Assembly (NCBI GenBank): GCA_002727315.1
Contig: PBWR01000006.1
Span: forward strand, 186,001-250,000
Length of the DNA stretch: 64,000 bases
Origin: Alphaproteobacteria bacterium
Lineage (GTDB): Bacteria > Pseudomonadota > Alphaproteobacteria > UBA6615
Direction of reading: 5' to 3'
The notes under the pieces were generated by a model that made no database searches, was not told the DNA's origin, and saw only the letters and a list, made by a program, of their open reading frames with translations. The position numbers and the translations under genes are program-made. Shown here piece after piece: positions 54,735-63,623 of the stretch. How positions within the stretch are numbered: the first letter of the stretch is position 1; the number at the start of each line of letters is the position of its first letter.

Positions 54735-54769
54735 AAAAGAGCCCGGCGCGAAAGCGCCGGGCTCTTTTT
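54735..54769. terminator. strong Rho-independent terminator
   Basis: AAAAGAGCCCGGCGC at 54735 pairs fully with GCGCCGGGCTCTTTT, with a GAAA loop, followed by TTTTTA on the plus strand. It could work both ways because the minus side also ends in TTTT. No plus-strand gene lies upstream, so it ends either a small plus-strand RNA or a minus-strand transcript of the region above it. Confidence 0.85.
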
Positions 54770-55955
54770 ATGTCCGCACACCCCCAAAAAATGAAGAAGG
54801 CGCCAGGTGCATGGACGCGGAGCCCGTGACGCCTGACGCCTTCCTCGATCCCAAGAACCAGGAGTTCCCCCCTGGTCTTCAGATCTGTCGGATACTTGCC
54901 GACGAAGTTCGCACTCCGCCGACGATGATCCAGTACCCGCACCGGCATCCGGCCTCTCGATGCTCTGCGCGTGGGACGCACCCCTGGCCGATACGTCGTC
55001 CATCGCGCTTCGCCTGCCGAGTGCTGACCGTGGTGACACGTCCCGCACCGGGTCCCCGAAGGGACAGAAGCCAATTGGCCGGCCGCATCTTCTAAGACCT
55101 CCCGGTCGGTGGCCGCGGTTCCGAAGAACCCCGCCTTCCGCCCGGTCGACGCTCCGAATTCCTGGCCGGCGAGTGCCTGGAGACGGAACGGTGCGCCCTT
55201 CCCTTCGCCCAGAGCCTGCCGAAGCCGACATCTGCGCGGAGCGTACACCCCGGAGGGCGTTCGCTGCCGGAAAAGCCGCTGGTCTTACCAACGCGGCCTT
55301 CCATGCCGACCGGCCAACCGTCACAATCTTCCGAGGTCGATTGCGCAGACCCAGCCGCCCGGCCTTGCCCGGTTGCCGCCCGCAGTTTCCCGCGAACCGC
55401 ACCCTTGCAAGTTGAACGGACATCCATCGAGGGGATCGGTCCCGAAGGACCCTGTCCGTCCGCCGGCTTGCCCCCGACCGCGTCCACACCTCTCGGCGCG
55501 TCTGCCATCCGGCGCTGGATTTCCTCCTGCCTAGCCCGGTCCCTCGAGACCGCCCCCGGCTTGTTCGTGCCCGTCGCAGAGCGATGGATCGAACGCGGAG
55601 AACATCCGCCGACACGCCAATGCGTGCGAGATCATGTTCCGACGGGGCTGGCGCCGCAGCAATGAGCAAATGCGGATGCTTGGCAATTTCCTGTGCAAAA
55701 CTCCCCCGGTAGATCACAACTCCTCCACAGGTTTTCCACATGCCAGGGGTCGGATCGCGCAAGACATCTGAAAACAAAGGTGTCGTTCCGGGTCCAACAT
55801 TGACGAAACAGTGGCCGCAGGTCTAAATCAATCGCGTAACAAACTGCGTGTGTCCGGCCATCATGGAAGTCCCCAAAAGGACAGTTCGGACGCACCAAAA
55901 CCCGCCGGAATCGATTCCCTGATTTCGCGCTCGCACCTTCAGGACAGGGGGCCCC
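54770..55955. other. 1.2-kb stretch with no convincing gene; possible structured RNA
   Basis: Open frames exist on both strands (the longest on the minus strand spans 54386-55777), but their products are Arg/Pro/Ser-rich and none resembles a known protein. The sequence contains three perfect five-pair stems with a CGAA loop on the plus strand, that is UUCG loops on the minus strand: 55052-55065, 55117-55130 and 55438-55451. A DnaA-like TTTTCCACA is at 55732. The end of the stretch carries the sdhC promoter and ribosome site. I do not recognise tmRNA, RNase P RNA, 6S or SRP RNA. Confidence 0.5.
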
Positions 55956-56018
55956 ATGGCGACCTAGAACAGACCGCTATCGCCGCACCTTCAGGTCTAT
56001 CGCCCGCAACTCACATCC

Positions 56019-56351
56019 GTGATGTCAATTCTTCACCGGATCACCGGTGTGGGACTGGCCGTCGGTACGCTGCTTCTTGTCTGGTGGCTGATCGCAGTGG
56101 CGACAGGGCCGACCGCATTCGACACCGTGCAGAGCTTCATCGGATCGATCGTCGGCCGGATCCTTCTCCTGGCCTGGACGTTCGCGCTCTACTACCACCT
56201 GTGTAACGGCATCCGGCACCTGGTGTGGGACTCCGGCCGGGGTTTCGAGATCAGCACCGCGAATGCATCGGGCTGGCTGGTGGTCGTCGCCTCCGTGGTA
56301 TTGACGGTCATCAGCTGGGTTTCCGGCTACACCGTGCTCGGGGGGGTCTGA
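56019..56351 (+). CDS. sdhC: succinate dehydrogenase cytochrome b556 subunit; upstream start blocked by TAG
   Basis: The visible frame encodes SVMSILHRITGVGLAVGTLL (heme-binding HRITG), a second helix and AWTFALYYHLCNGIRHLVWD with the heme His, then a third helix. Homology extends upstream: from ATG 55956, which has an AGGACAGGGG ribosome site, the frame reads MAT-stop-NRPLSPHLQVYRPQLTS; the TAG is at 55965. Family members start with that RPLSPHL segment, so the natural start is 55956 and the gene is broken at codon 4, or translation restarts at GTG 56019 / ATG 56022, giving a short SdhC. Anchors SdhAB and binds ubiquinone. Confidence 0.85.
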   Translation: MMSILHRITGVGLAVGTLLLVWWLIAVATGPTAFDTVQSFIGSIVGRILLLAWTFALYYHLCNGIRHLVWDSGRGFEISTANASGWLVVVASVVLTVISWVSGYTVLGGV

Positions 56352-56353
56352 CC

Positions 56354-56731
56354 ATGAACATGCGTTCTCCGCTCAGCCGCGCACGCGGCCTCGGCTCGGC
56401 CAAAACGGGCACCGCGCACTGGTGGGCCCAGCGCCTGACCGCACTGGCGCTGGTACCCCTGGTCATCTGGTTCGTGGTTTCGATGATCGTCGTCACCGGC
56501 GCCGACCACGAAGCGGCCGTTACCTTCATCAGCATCCCGATCAATGCGGTCCTGCTGATCCTTCTGATCGTCGCCACCTTCCGACATGGCCAGCTGGGCC
56601 TGGAAGTGGTGATCGAAGACTATATTCACACGAAGTGGCTCGAAGTTGCCTTGATCATCGCGGTCAAGGGTGCAGCCGTCTTCCTCGGCGTGACCTCCGT
56701 CTACGCCGTGATCGCAATCGCATTGAATTGA
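56354..56731 (+). CDS. sdhD: succinate dehydrogenase membrane anchor subunit
   Basis: A 125-residue protein with three helices: [20 protein letters not shown], the heme-side His in [20 protein letters not shown] and [20 protein letters not shown]. The DY pair in EDYIH fits the quinone site. It lies 2 bases after sdhC. Confidence 0.93.
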   Translation: MNMRSPLSRARGLGSAKTGTAHWWAQRLTALALVPLVIWFVVSMIVVTGADHEAAVTFISIPINAVLLILLIVATFRHGQLGLEVVIEDYIHTKWLEVALIIAVKGAAVFLGVTSVYAVIAIALN

Positions 56732-56741
56732 GAGGGTAACG

Positions 56742-58535
56742 ATGGCGACCAACGGCGGATACGAGATCATCGATCATGACTACGACGTTATCGTCGTGGG
56801 CGCGGGCGGTGCCGGTCTGCGTGCCACCTTCGGCATGGCGAACCAGGGTCTCAAGACGGCCTGTATTTCCAAGGTGTTTCCGACCCGCTCCCACACGGTG
56901 GCGGCGCAGGGCGGGATCTCGGCCGCGCTCGGCAACATGGGCGAGGACGACTGGCGCTGGCACATGTACGACACCGTCAAGGGGTCGGACTGGCTGGGTG
57001 ACCAGGACGCCATCGAGTACATGGTGCGCGAGGCGATCCCGGCGATCATTGAGCTGGAGCACCAGGGCGTGCCGTTCAGCCGGACCGAGCAGGGCAAGAT
57101 CTATCAGCGCCCCTTCGGCGGCATGACCACGAATTACGGCGAAGGCACCGCACAACGGACCTGTGCCGCGGCCGACCGGACCGGACACGCGATCCTGCAC
57201 ACGCTGTATCAGCAGTCCCTGCGCTACAACGCCGAGTTCTTTATCGAGTATTTTGCCCTCGATTTGATCATGGAAGACGGGCGCTGCCGTGGCGTCATGG
57301 CCTGGAACCTGGCCGACGGCACGATCCACCGTTTCCGAGGCCATCTGGTATGCATGGCGACCGGCGGTTACGGCAGGGCCTACTTCTCGGCGACATCGGC
57401 GCACACCTGCACCGGCGACGGCAATGCGATGGTCGCGCGTGCGGGCCTGCCGCTTGAGGATATGGAGTTCGTCCAGTTCCATCCGACCGGCATATATGGT
57501 GCCGGCGCGCTCATCACCGAGGGTTCGCGTGGCGAGGGTGGTTACCTGACCAATTCCGAGGGTGAGCGCTTCATGGAGCGCTACGCACCTTCGGCGAAGG
57601 ATCTGGCGAGCCGCGACGTGGTCAGCCGCTCGATGACCGTCGAGATGCGCGAGGGCCGCGGCGTCGGAGACGAGAAAGACCATATCCACCTGCACCTGGA
57701 ACATCTCGACCCGGACGTGCTGGCCCAGCGCCTTCCCGGTATTTCCGAGACCGCGCGCATCTTCGCGGGCGTCGATGTGACCAAGGAGCCGATCCCGGTC
57801 CTGCCAACATGCCACTACAATATGGGCGGCATCCCGACGACCTATCAGGGCCAGGTTCGCACCTGGACCGAAGCAGACCCCGAAGCCGTCACGCCGGGCC
57901 TGATGGCAATCGGCGAAGCGGCCAGCGTATCGGTGCACGGGGCCAACCGCCTGGGCTCGAACTCGCTGCTCGACCTGGTCGTGTTCGGCCGCGCCGCGGC
58001 GCTCCGGGCCGCCGAGCTGGTGACCCCGGGCACGGCCCACGAACCGCTGCCGGCCAATGCCGGCGACGAGGCGCTGGCCCGCATGGACAAGCTGCGGCAC
58101 GCCAAGGGCGGCACGCCGACGGCGAAACTTCGCCTCGAGATGCAGCGTACGATGCAGAACAACTGCGCCGTGTTCCGCACCGGCGAGGTGCTCCAGGAGG
58201 GGGCCGAGAAGCTCGATGAGTTATGGGGTGCGCGCGACGATCTGAACGTGTCCGACGATTCGCTGATCTGGAATTCCGATCTGGTCGAGACCCTCGAGCT
58301 CGAGAATCTGATGATCCAGGCCGTCATCACGCTGAACGGCGCGAAAGAGCGCGAGGAGAGCCGTGGCGCCCATGCCCGCGAGGACTTCCCCGACCGCAAC
58401 GACGACGAATGGATGAAGCACACGCTGGCCTGGGTCGACGAGAAGGGCAAAGTCGATCTGAAGTACCGCCCGGTCCACCTCCAGACCCTGACCAACGAAG
58501 TCCAGACCTTCCCGCCCAAGGAACGGTCCTACTAG
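56742..58535 (+). CDS. sdhA: succinate dehydrogenase flavoprotein subunit
   Basis: A 597-residue flavoprotein: [20 protein letters not shown] binds FAD, and the covalent FAD His is in [37 protein letters not shown], the active-site Arg in GSRGEGGYL, and [14 protein letters not shown] match the substrate site. C-terminal WMKHTLAW and the KYRPV ending are normal. Length is standard for bacteria. Confidence 0.97.
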   Translation: MATNGGYEIIDHDYDVIVVGAGGAGLRATFGMANQGLKTACISKVFPTRSHTVAAQGGISAALGNMGEDDWRWHMYDTVKGSDWLGDQDAIEYMVREAIPAIIELEHQGVPFSRTEQGKIYQRPFGGMTTNYGEGTAQRTCAAADRTGHAILHTLYQQSLRYNAEFFIEYFALDLIMEDGRCRGVMAWNLADGTIHRFRGHLVCMATGGYGRAYFSATSAHTCTGDGNAMVARAGLPLEDMEFVQFHPTGIYGAGALITEGSRGEGGYLTNSEGERFMERYAPSAKDLASRDVVSRSMTVEMREGRGVGDEKDHIHLHLEHLDPDVLAQRLPGISETARIFAGVDVTKEPIPVLPTCHYNMGGIPTTYQGQVRTWTEADPEAVTPGLMAIGEAASVSVHGANRLGSNSLLDLVVFGRAAALRAAELVTPGTAHEPLPANAGDEALARMDKLRHAKGGTPTAKLRLEMQRTMQNNCAVFRTGEVLQEGAEKLDELWGARDDLNVSDDSLIWNSDLVETLELENLMIQAVITLNGAKEREESRGAHAREDFPDRNDDEWMKHTLAWVDEKGKVDLKYRPVHLQTLTNEVQTFPPKERSY

Positions 58536-58580
58536 GCGCTGCGCCCGGGACCCTTTCTGGCGACGAGGAGATATTAGAAG

Positions 58581-59360
58581 ATGGCTGAGTTTACGCTGCC
58601 GAAGAATTCCAAGGTGACCGAAGGCAAGGAATGGCCGAAGCCGGAAGGCGCAACCGATCTGAAGGCCTTCAAGATCTACCGCTGGTCACCAGACAGCGGT
58701 GAGAACCCCAGGGTCGATACCTATCACATCGATCTCGACGATTGCGGGCCGATGGTCCTCGACGCCCTCATCAAGATCAAGAATGAGGTCGATTCGACGC
58801 TGACCTTCCGGCGGTCGTGCCGCGAAGGCGTGTGCGGGTCGTGCGCGATGAACATCGACGGCACGAACACACTCGCCTGTACCAAGTATATCAACGACGC
58901 CAAGGGCTACGTGCGGATCTACCCGCTGCCGCACCAGTCCGTCATCAAAGACCTGGTCCCCGACCAGACCCATTTCTTCGCCCAGTACCGCCAGATCGAA
59001 CCCTGGCTGAAGACCGACAGTCAGGCGCCCGAACGTGAGCGGCTGCAGTCGCCCGAAGACCGGGCCAAGATCGACGGCCTTTGGGAATGCGTGCTGTGCG
59101 CATGCTGTTCAACGTCCTGCCCGAGCTACTGGTGGAACGAGGACCGCTATCTCGGCCCGGCGATCCTGCTGCAGGCCTATCGCTGGCTTGCGGACACGCG
59201 AGACGAAGCAGCCGGCGACCGGCTCGACCAGCTCGAGGATCCGTTCCGGCTGTATCGCTGCCACACCATCATGAACTGTACCCGTACGTGCCCGAAGCAC
59301 CTGAACCCGGCCAAGGCCATTGCGGAAATCAAGAAGATGATGGTGGAACGCGGGGTGTGA
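58581..59360 (+). CDS. sdhB: succinate dehydrogenase iron-sulfur subunit
   Basis: A 259-residue subunit with three clusters: [2Fe-2S] in [20 protein letters not shown], then [17 protein letters not shown] and [17 protein letters not shown] for [4Fe-4S] and [3Fe-4S]. It passes electrons from FAD to quinone. Last gene of sdhCDAB; its stop overlaps the GTG of the next frame. Confidence 0.97.
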   Translation: MAEFTLPKNSKVTEGKEWPKPEGATDLKAFKIYRWSPDSGENPRVDTYHIDLDDCGPMVLDALIKIKNEVDSTLTFRRSCREGVCGSCAMNIDGTNTLACTKYINDAKGYVRIYPLPHQSVIKDLVPDQTHFFAQYRQIEPWLKTDSQAPERERLQSPEDRAKIDGLWECVLCACCSTSCPSYWWNEDRYLGPAILLQAYRWLADTRDEAAGDRLDQLEDPFRLYRCHTIMNCTRTCPKHLNPAKAIAEIKKMMVERGV

Positions 59361-59950
59361 CCGTCATCAAGCGGATATCGAACCGGCGTGTGCGATCCCG
59401 CACATCGGTTTCCCTATTGCCAAAGTTCTTCACCGCCGCGGTCCTGTCCGCGGCGGTTTTACTGTCGACGGCGGCAACGGCCCAGGCCCAGGGCAGCCGG
59501 GTTCCCGCCGGCCCGGCCAACATGTTTCGGCCCGGTACCGTGTTCACCTATTACACCGGCACCGCCGACCCCGGCCGCTTGGAAGGCCTGAACGCGGCCC
59601 TCAACACCATGACCGCACAGAACGCACAGACGGCCGGGAGGATCGCGAACGCGCGCGCCGGCATCCAGAACGGTATCGCAGCAGCCGATCCGGACACGCT
59701 CGTACGCACCGTTCTCACGAGTATCGAGGAGACATTCCCGATCGTGGTCCAAGCCGGTTCCCTGCGGGCGATTCAGCAGACCAACCCGTCATTCGGCGAC
59801 ATGCTGACGACGGCCCAGATGGGGGTCGTTTTGCCCGATGGCGCCAGCCTCCAGGTCCTCCTGGCGACGGCAATCCATTCCCTGAACGTCGCCGCGGCCG
59901 GTGAGAAGCTGCGCGGCGGCGCGACACACCCGGATATCACCAGAGCGTAG
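59357..59950 (+). CDS. secreted hypothetical protein (front part, ends at in-frame TAG)
   Basis: The GTG at 59357 overlaps the sdhB stop. A signal peptide ([20 protein letters not shown], cut near AQAQG) leads to a mature protein with [20 protein letters not shown] and helical regions to THPDITRA, then TAG at 59948. The same frame continues with normal codon use to 60265 (next entry), so the true protein is probably about 302 residues. I do not recognise the family. Confidence 0.65.
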   Translation: MTVIKRISNRRVRSRTSVSLLPKFFTAAVLSAAVLLSTAATAQAQGSRVPAGPANMFRPGTVFTYYTGTADPGRLEGLNAALNTMTAQNAQTAGRIANARAGIQNGIAAADPDTLVRTVLTSIEETFPIVVQAGSLRAIQQTNPSFGDMLTTAQMGVVLPDGASLQVLLATAIHSLNVAAAGEKLRGGATHPDITRA

Positions 59951-60265
59951 GCGCTGGCTGCGACCGGTGAATGCGCGGTTGAATCGGGTCCGGTTTCGAT
60001 CAGCCAGACCGATTTAGTGATCGAGGGCGAAGCGAATGAACGCCTCGCGCTGTTCGGTACTATTGGCCAGGGCCGCGTCTTCATGATCACGAACGAGCCG
60101 CGCTTTGACCAGGTCACCGAGACCGGCCAGGGACCGCCCGGCATTCAGGTCCCCGACACCCCGCTCGATCTTTTCGAAGCCGCCCTGCCCGGAGCCGGTC
60201 AGCCGATCCTGTTTCAAAGCATCACCCGCAGGGCGTGCTGCTTCAGCCTGACGAAATCCGAATAG
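59951..60265 (+). pseudogene. in-frame continuation of the secreted protein after TAG
   Basis: No stop interrupts this frame between 59951 and 60262. Codons show the GC-rich third positions of real genes. It reads ALAATGECAVESGPVSISQT, LALFGTIGQGRVFMITNEPR and PDTPLDLFEAALPGAGQPIL, ending TAG at 60265. The only internal start is GTG 60017, with no ribosome site. Read together with the front part this looks like one gene split by a nonsense codon. Confidence 0.6.
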
Positions 60266-60274
60266 GGCCGTTAC

Positions 60275-60637
60275 CTATTTGACCCGGCGCAGATGCGGCG
60301 TCTTGCGGCGCGGCGCGGACTCATCGCCGGCCGGGCCTGAGCCACCACGACCACCCCCGCCTACGCGCCCGCGCATCGTGCGGTAGAGATAGAAGACACC
60401 CATGGTCACGATGAGCGCGCCGACAAGACGCAATCCGGTCTGGACCGCCAGGCCCTGCAGATCGAAGAAGTCAGCGCGCGCCAGCGACAGTGCAAAGATC
60501 TGGATGGCCAACCCCCACATGACCGCGTACTTGAACGCCCGCCAGGGGGTCGTCGCATACACGCCGAGCCCGATATAGCCGAACAAGACGAACGGGCTGG
60601 AGGTCAGATCAAGCGCAAGTGTCAGGATTTCGAGCAT
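60275..60637 (-). CDS. small membrane protein of unknown function
   Basis: About 120 residues from ATG 60637 (60655 possible). Three hydrophobic segments (PFVLFGYIGLGVYA, YAVMWGLAIQIFALSLA, GLRLVGALIVTMGVFYLYR) and a Gly/Arg-rich basic tail. It lies alone, 9 bases from the secreted gene's end and divergent from the PhyH gene. No family recognised. Confidence 0.6.
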   Translation of the reverse strand: MLEILTLALDLTSSPFVLFGYIGLGVYATTPWRAFKYAVMWGLAIQIFALSLARADFFDLQGLAVQTGLRLVGALIVTMGVFYLYRTMRGRVGGGGRGGSGPAGDESAPRRKTPHLRRVK

Positions 60638-60769
60638 CGGGACGTCAGGCTGCAATGGTTGCCGAACCTAGCGCCATTCAGCGCGCCGGACCAGCAAAGC
60701 CAGCCTCGCTCCCTACTTCACGGCACGCTATATTCGTCTAAACTTGGATGACGAGCTAGGAGCCGCGCC

Positions 60770-61573
60770 ATGAAACTCAATCAGGAACAGCTTGATCAGT
60801 TCGAGACCGAAGGCTGGGTGATGCTGCCCGACCTGTTCGCTCAGGAGGAGATCGATGTCCTGACCAATGATCTGCCGCGAATTTTCGCGATGGACCGCGA
60901 CGAGGTCTGGCGCGAGAGCGGAAGCGAGGCGGTTCGAACGGCATTTGCCGCACATTACTACAGCGAACCGTTCCGACGTCTTGGGCTGCACCCGCGCATG
61001 ATCGGACCGGTCATGCAGCTGCTCGACGGGCCCGTGTATCTGCATCAGTACAAGATCAACGGCAAAGCCGCCTTCGACGGCGATGTCTGGCAATGGCACC
61101 AGGACTACGGCACCTGGGCGCGCGACGACGGCATGCCGGAAGCCCGCGCCATGAATATTGCCGTGTACCTGGACGAGGTGACCGAGTTCAACGGACCGCT
61201 CTACCTCATCCCGCGCAGCCACAAGGCGGGCGTGATCGAGGCGGGCCACGACACGCTCACCACCTCCTACCCGCTATGGACGCTGGACAAGGAGACGGTG
61301 GCGAAGCTGGCGGACGAAGGCGGCATCATCGCGCCCAAGGGCAAGCCGGGCTCGGTCCTGATGTTCCATTCGAACATCGTTCACGCCTCGGCACCGAATA
61401 TCAGCCCCTGGGGCCGGGTGATCGCCTATCTGAGCCTGTGTCACGTCGACAACCACATCACCCAGTTCAAGCGTGAGGAATGGATCGCCCATCGCGACTT
61501 CACGCCGATCGAACCGATCGACGATGACTGCCTGCGCGAACTCGCGCGCGAAGGCACGGCTGCCGCGGAGTAA
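60770..61573 (+). CDS. phytanoyl-CoA dioxygenase (PhyH) family protein
   Basis: A 267-residue Fe(II)/2-oxoglutarate oxygenase: NQEQLDQFETEGWVMLPDLF at the start, iron ligands His and Asp in WQWHQDYGTWARDDGMPEAR and the second His in LMFHSNIVHASAPNISPWGR with the 2-oxoglutarate Arg. TEFNGPLYLIPRSHKAGVIE is the family's loop. Bacterial PhyH proteins hydroxylate varied substrates, including ectoine; this one is not identified further. Confidence 0.88.
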   Translation: MKLNQEQLDQFETEGWVMLPDLFAQEEIDVLTNDLPRIFAMDRDEVWRESGSEAVRTAFAAHYYSEPFRRLGLHPRMIGPVMQLLDGPVYLHQYKINGKAAFDGDVWQWHQDYGTWARDDGMPEARAMNIAVYLDEVTEFNGPLYLIPRSHKAGVIEAGHDTLTTSYPLWTLDKETVAKLADEGGIIAPKGKPGSVLMFHSNIVHASAPNISPWGRVIAYLSLCHVDNHITQFKREEWIAHRDFTPIEPIDDDCLRELAREGTAAAE

Positions 61574-61576
61574 CGG

Positions 61577-62134
61577 CTATTTCTTCATGGGCGTGCGTTC
61601 GATCGAATCCTCGATCGGCACATGCAAAGTCGTGCAGAAGGTGCCGATCAGTTGGTAGTAGCCGACCATCACCGTGAGATCGACCAGGCCCTGGTCGCCC
61701 AGTGAGTCCCGTATCTCCTCGATCAGCGCGTCATCGACCTTCTGGTTGTTTGCCACCATCCGGGAAAACTTGAGCGCAGGGCCGCGCGGCGCGGGCAGCG
61801 CCTCTTGCGCCGGCGTGCCGCAGATTTCACGCATATCGTCGGGCATGCGGTGAATATGGTGGGTCCACTCGTACCAGTTGCCGACCTCCTGGGAGACCGT
61901 GCAGATCACCATCTCGCGCAGAACCTCGTCGAGCACGCTTTGGAACCGCACATGCTCGCCAACCGAGGCAACCGACTCCAGGGCACCCGGGCTGCTGGCC
62001 ATGCGGGCGAACAGCTCGGCCATGAATTTGAGCTTCCGGGTTTCCATGATGTGGTCGTAGATCGCGACCTGGTCGGCAGGAAAGGCCTCCCGCGACACAT
62101 GCGGCACGCGTGCATCCTCGTTGTAGTCGGTCAT
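61577..62134 (-). CDS. carboxymuconolactone decarboxylase (CMD) family protein, Cys-free
   Basis: A 185-residue relative of the gene at 17076-17648. The active-site helix reads EVGNWYEWTHHIHRMP: the AhpD Cys residues are both missing but the HH pair remains. Start ATG 62134; the longer frame crosses the promoter of the next gene. It converges with the PhyH gene with a 3-base gap and is divergent from the SAF-domain gene. A lyase or isomerase role is more likely than peroxidase. Confidence 0.84.
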   Translation of the reverse strand: MTDYNEDARVPHVSREAFPADQVAIYDHIMETRKLKFMAELFARMASSPGALESVASVGEHVRFQSVLDEVLREMVICTVSQEVGNWYEWTHHIHRMPDDMREICGTPAQEALPAPRGPALKFSRMVANNQKVDDALIEEIRDSLGDQGLVDLTVMVGYYQLIGTFCTTLHVPIEDSIERTPMKK

Positions 62135-62217
62135 GATCGTTCCTCCCCCTCCAGCTTTCGGCAGCGTTTCGTTGTAGGATTTGCGACAGGATAGCGGGAA
62201 TCGGGAAGGACTTGGAA

Positions 62218-63573
62218 ATGAACCTCCACGCCATGCTTGGCAAGCGCGCCGAAGACGGAGCACCCGTTCGGGTCGGCCTGATCGGCGCCGGCAAGTTCGG
62301 GACCATGTACCTGTCGCAGGCGGCGCGCACCCCGGGCATTCAGATCACCGCCATCGCCGACCTCGACCCCGAGCGTGCGCGGGCCGCCTGTGCACGGGTC
62401 GGCGGCCTCGACCCATCGGCTGTGACATTCGACGACGCGATCGCACAAGGCACGACCCACCTCACCGACGACTCCATGGCCCTGGTCGCCTTCGGGCCCA
62501 TCGACGTGGTGATCGACGCCACCGGCAGCCCGGCTGCGGGGATTGCGCATGCGCTGGCTTGTTGCGAACACGGCAAGCACATCGTCATGGTCAATGTGGA
62601 AGCAGATGTGCTGGCCGGCCCTCTGCTTGCCGCCCGCGCCCGCCAGGCCGGCGTGGTCTATTCGCTGGCCTATGGCGATCAACCCGCACTGATCCACGAA
62701 CAGGTTGATTGGGCACGCGCCTGCGGCCTCGACGTAATCGCGGCCGGCAAGGGCACAAAATATCTCGACGGCTATCACTATGTGACACCCGATGATGTCT
62801 GGGATCACTACGGACTGACGGCCGAACAGGCCGCGGCCGGCGGCATGAACCCGCAAATGTTCAACTCCTTCCTCGATGGCACCAAGTCCGCCATCGAAAT
62901 GGCCGCGGTCACGAACGCCAGCGGACTGACACCGGCACCCGACGGGCTCGCCTTCCCGCCCTGCGGGGTCCACGACCTGCCATACGTCATGCGGCCGCGC
63001 GCCGAAGGCGGCAGCCTGCACCACAAGGGCCAGGTCGAGGTGATCAGTTCCGAGGAACGCGACGGTCGCCATGTGACGGGAGACCTGCGTTGGGGTGTCT
63101 ACGTGGTCTTCGAGGCGCCGAGCGATTACGTCCGGGCCTGCTTTGACGAATACGGGCTTGTCACCGATGAGACCGGCAACTATTCAGCGCTCTGGAAGCC
63201 CTACCATCTGATCGGGCTCGAACTTGGAATCTCCGTGGCAAGCGTTGCCCTGCGCGGCGAATCCACCGGCGCGCCGAACGGGTTCCGCGGCGATGCGGTC
63301 GCCACGGCCAAACGCGATCTGAAACCCGGCGACGAACTGGACGGTGAAGGCGGATTCACGGTCTACGGCAAGCTGATGCCCGCCGAGGCAAGCCTCGCGG
63401 CCAGCGGGCTGCCCATCGGCCTGGCCCATGGGGTGAAACTCAAGAACGCCGTCGCGAAGGACCAGCCGGTCAGCTGGGCCGATGTGGAGTTCGATACGGA
63501 CCAACAGGCCGTCCAGGTGCGCCGCGAAATGGAGACTATGTTCGCCAAGTCCGCTGCGCAGGCCGCGCACTAG
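62218..63573 (+). CDS. NAD(P)-binding oxidoreductase with SAF domain (homoserine dehydrogenase-like)
   Basis: About 451 residues. An N-terminal Rossmann fold (VRVGLIGAGKFGTMYLSQAA, then VVIDATGSPAAGIAHALACC) is followed by a substrate domain with GLDVIAAGKGTKYLDGYHYV and a C-terminal SAF-like domain (GEGGFTVYGKLMPAEASLAA, GLPIGLAHGVKLKNAVAKDQ). Homologues are often misnamed flagellar FlgA because of SAF. I infer a sugar-acid or amino-acid-related dehydrogenase; nothing in the neighbours fixes the substrate. ATG 62218 has AAGGA upstream. Confidence 0.82.
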   Translation: MNLHAMLGKRAEDGAPVRVGLIGAGKFGTMYLSQAARTPGIQITAIADLDPERARAACARVGGLDPSAVTFDDAIAQGTTHLTDDSMALVAFGPIDVVIDATGSPAAGIAHALACCEHGKHIVMVNVEADVLAGPLLAARARQAGVVYSLAYGDQPALIHEQVDWARACGLDVIAAGKGTKYLDGYHYVTPDDVWDHYGLTAEQAAAGGMNPQMFNSFLDGTKSAIEMAAVTNASGLTPAPDGLAFPPCGVHDLPYVMRPRAEGGSLHHKGQVEVISSEERDGRHVTGDLRWGVYVVFEAPSDYVRACFDEYGLVTDETGNYSALWKPYHLIGLELGISVASVALRGESTGAPNGFRGDAVATAKRDLKPGDELDGEGGFTVYGKLMPAEASLAASGLPIGLAHGVKLKNAVAKDQPVSWADVEFDTDQQAVQVRREMETMFAKSAAQAAH

Positions 63574-63623
63574 CGCGCGAAGCGGTTGCGCACGACCACA
63601 AGCTGGCCTAGTTAACCGCGGCC

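Noticed and set aside
54721-55248. CGTCHHG, a cytochrome c-like motif in a minus-strand frame
   Set aside because: The surrounding residues show no cytochrome fold, signal peptide or Met ligand, and no ribosome site is present.
54386-55777. 463-codon open frame on the minus strand
   Set aside because: Product is Arg/Ser/Pro-rich, overlaps pdxY in another frame and matches nothing; long frames are common by chance at this GC content.
54770-55955. tmRNA, RNase P RNA or 6S RNA in the gene-free stretch
   Set aside because: None of the conserved cores (RNase P GAGGAAAGTCC, tmRNA tag and acceptor parts) could be found on either strand.
52688-59950. Amber codon reassignment or suppressor tRNA
   Set aside because: TAG is a frequent true stop here, including tight convergent pairs; suppression would extend many proteins. 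No suppressor tRNA is in the window.
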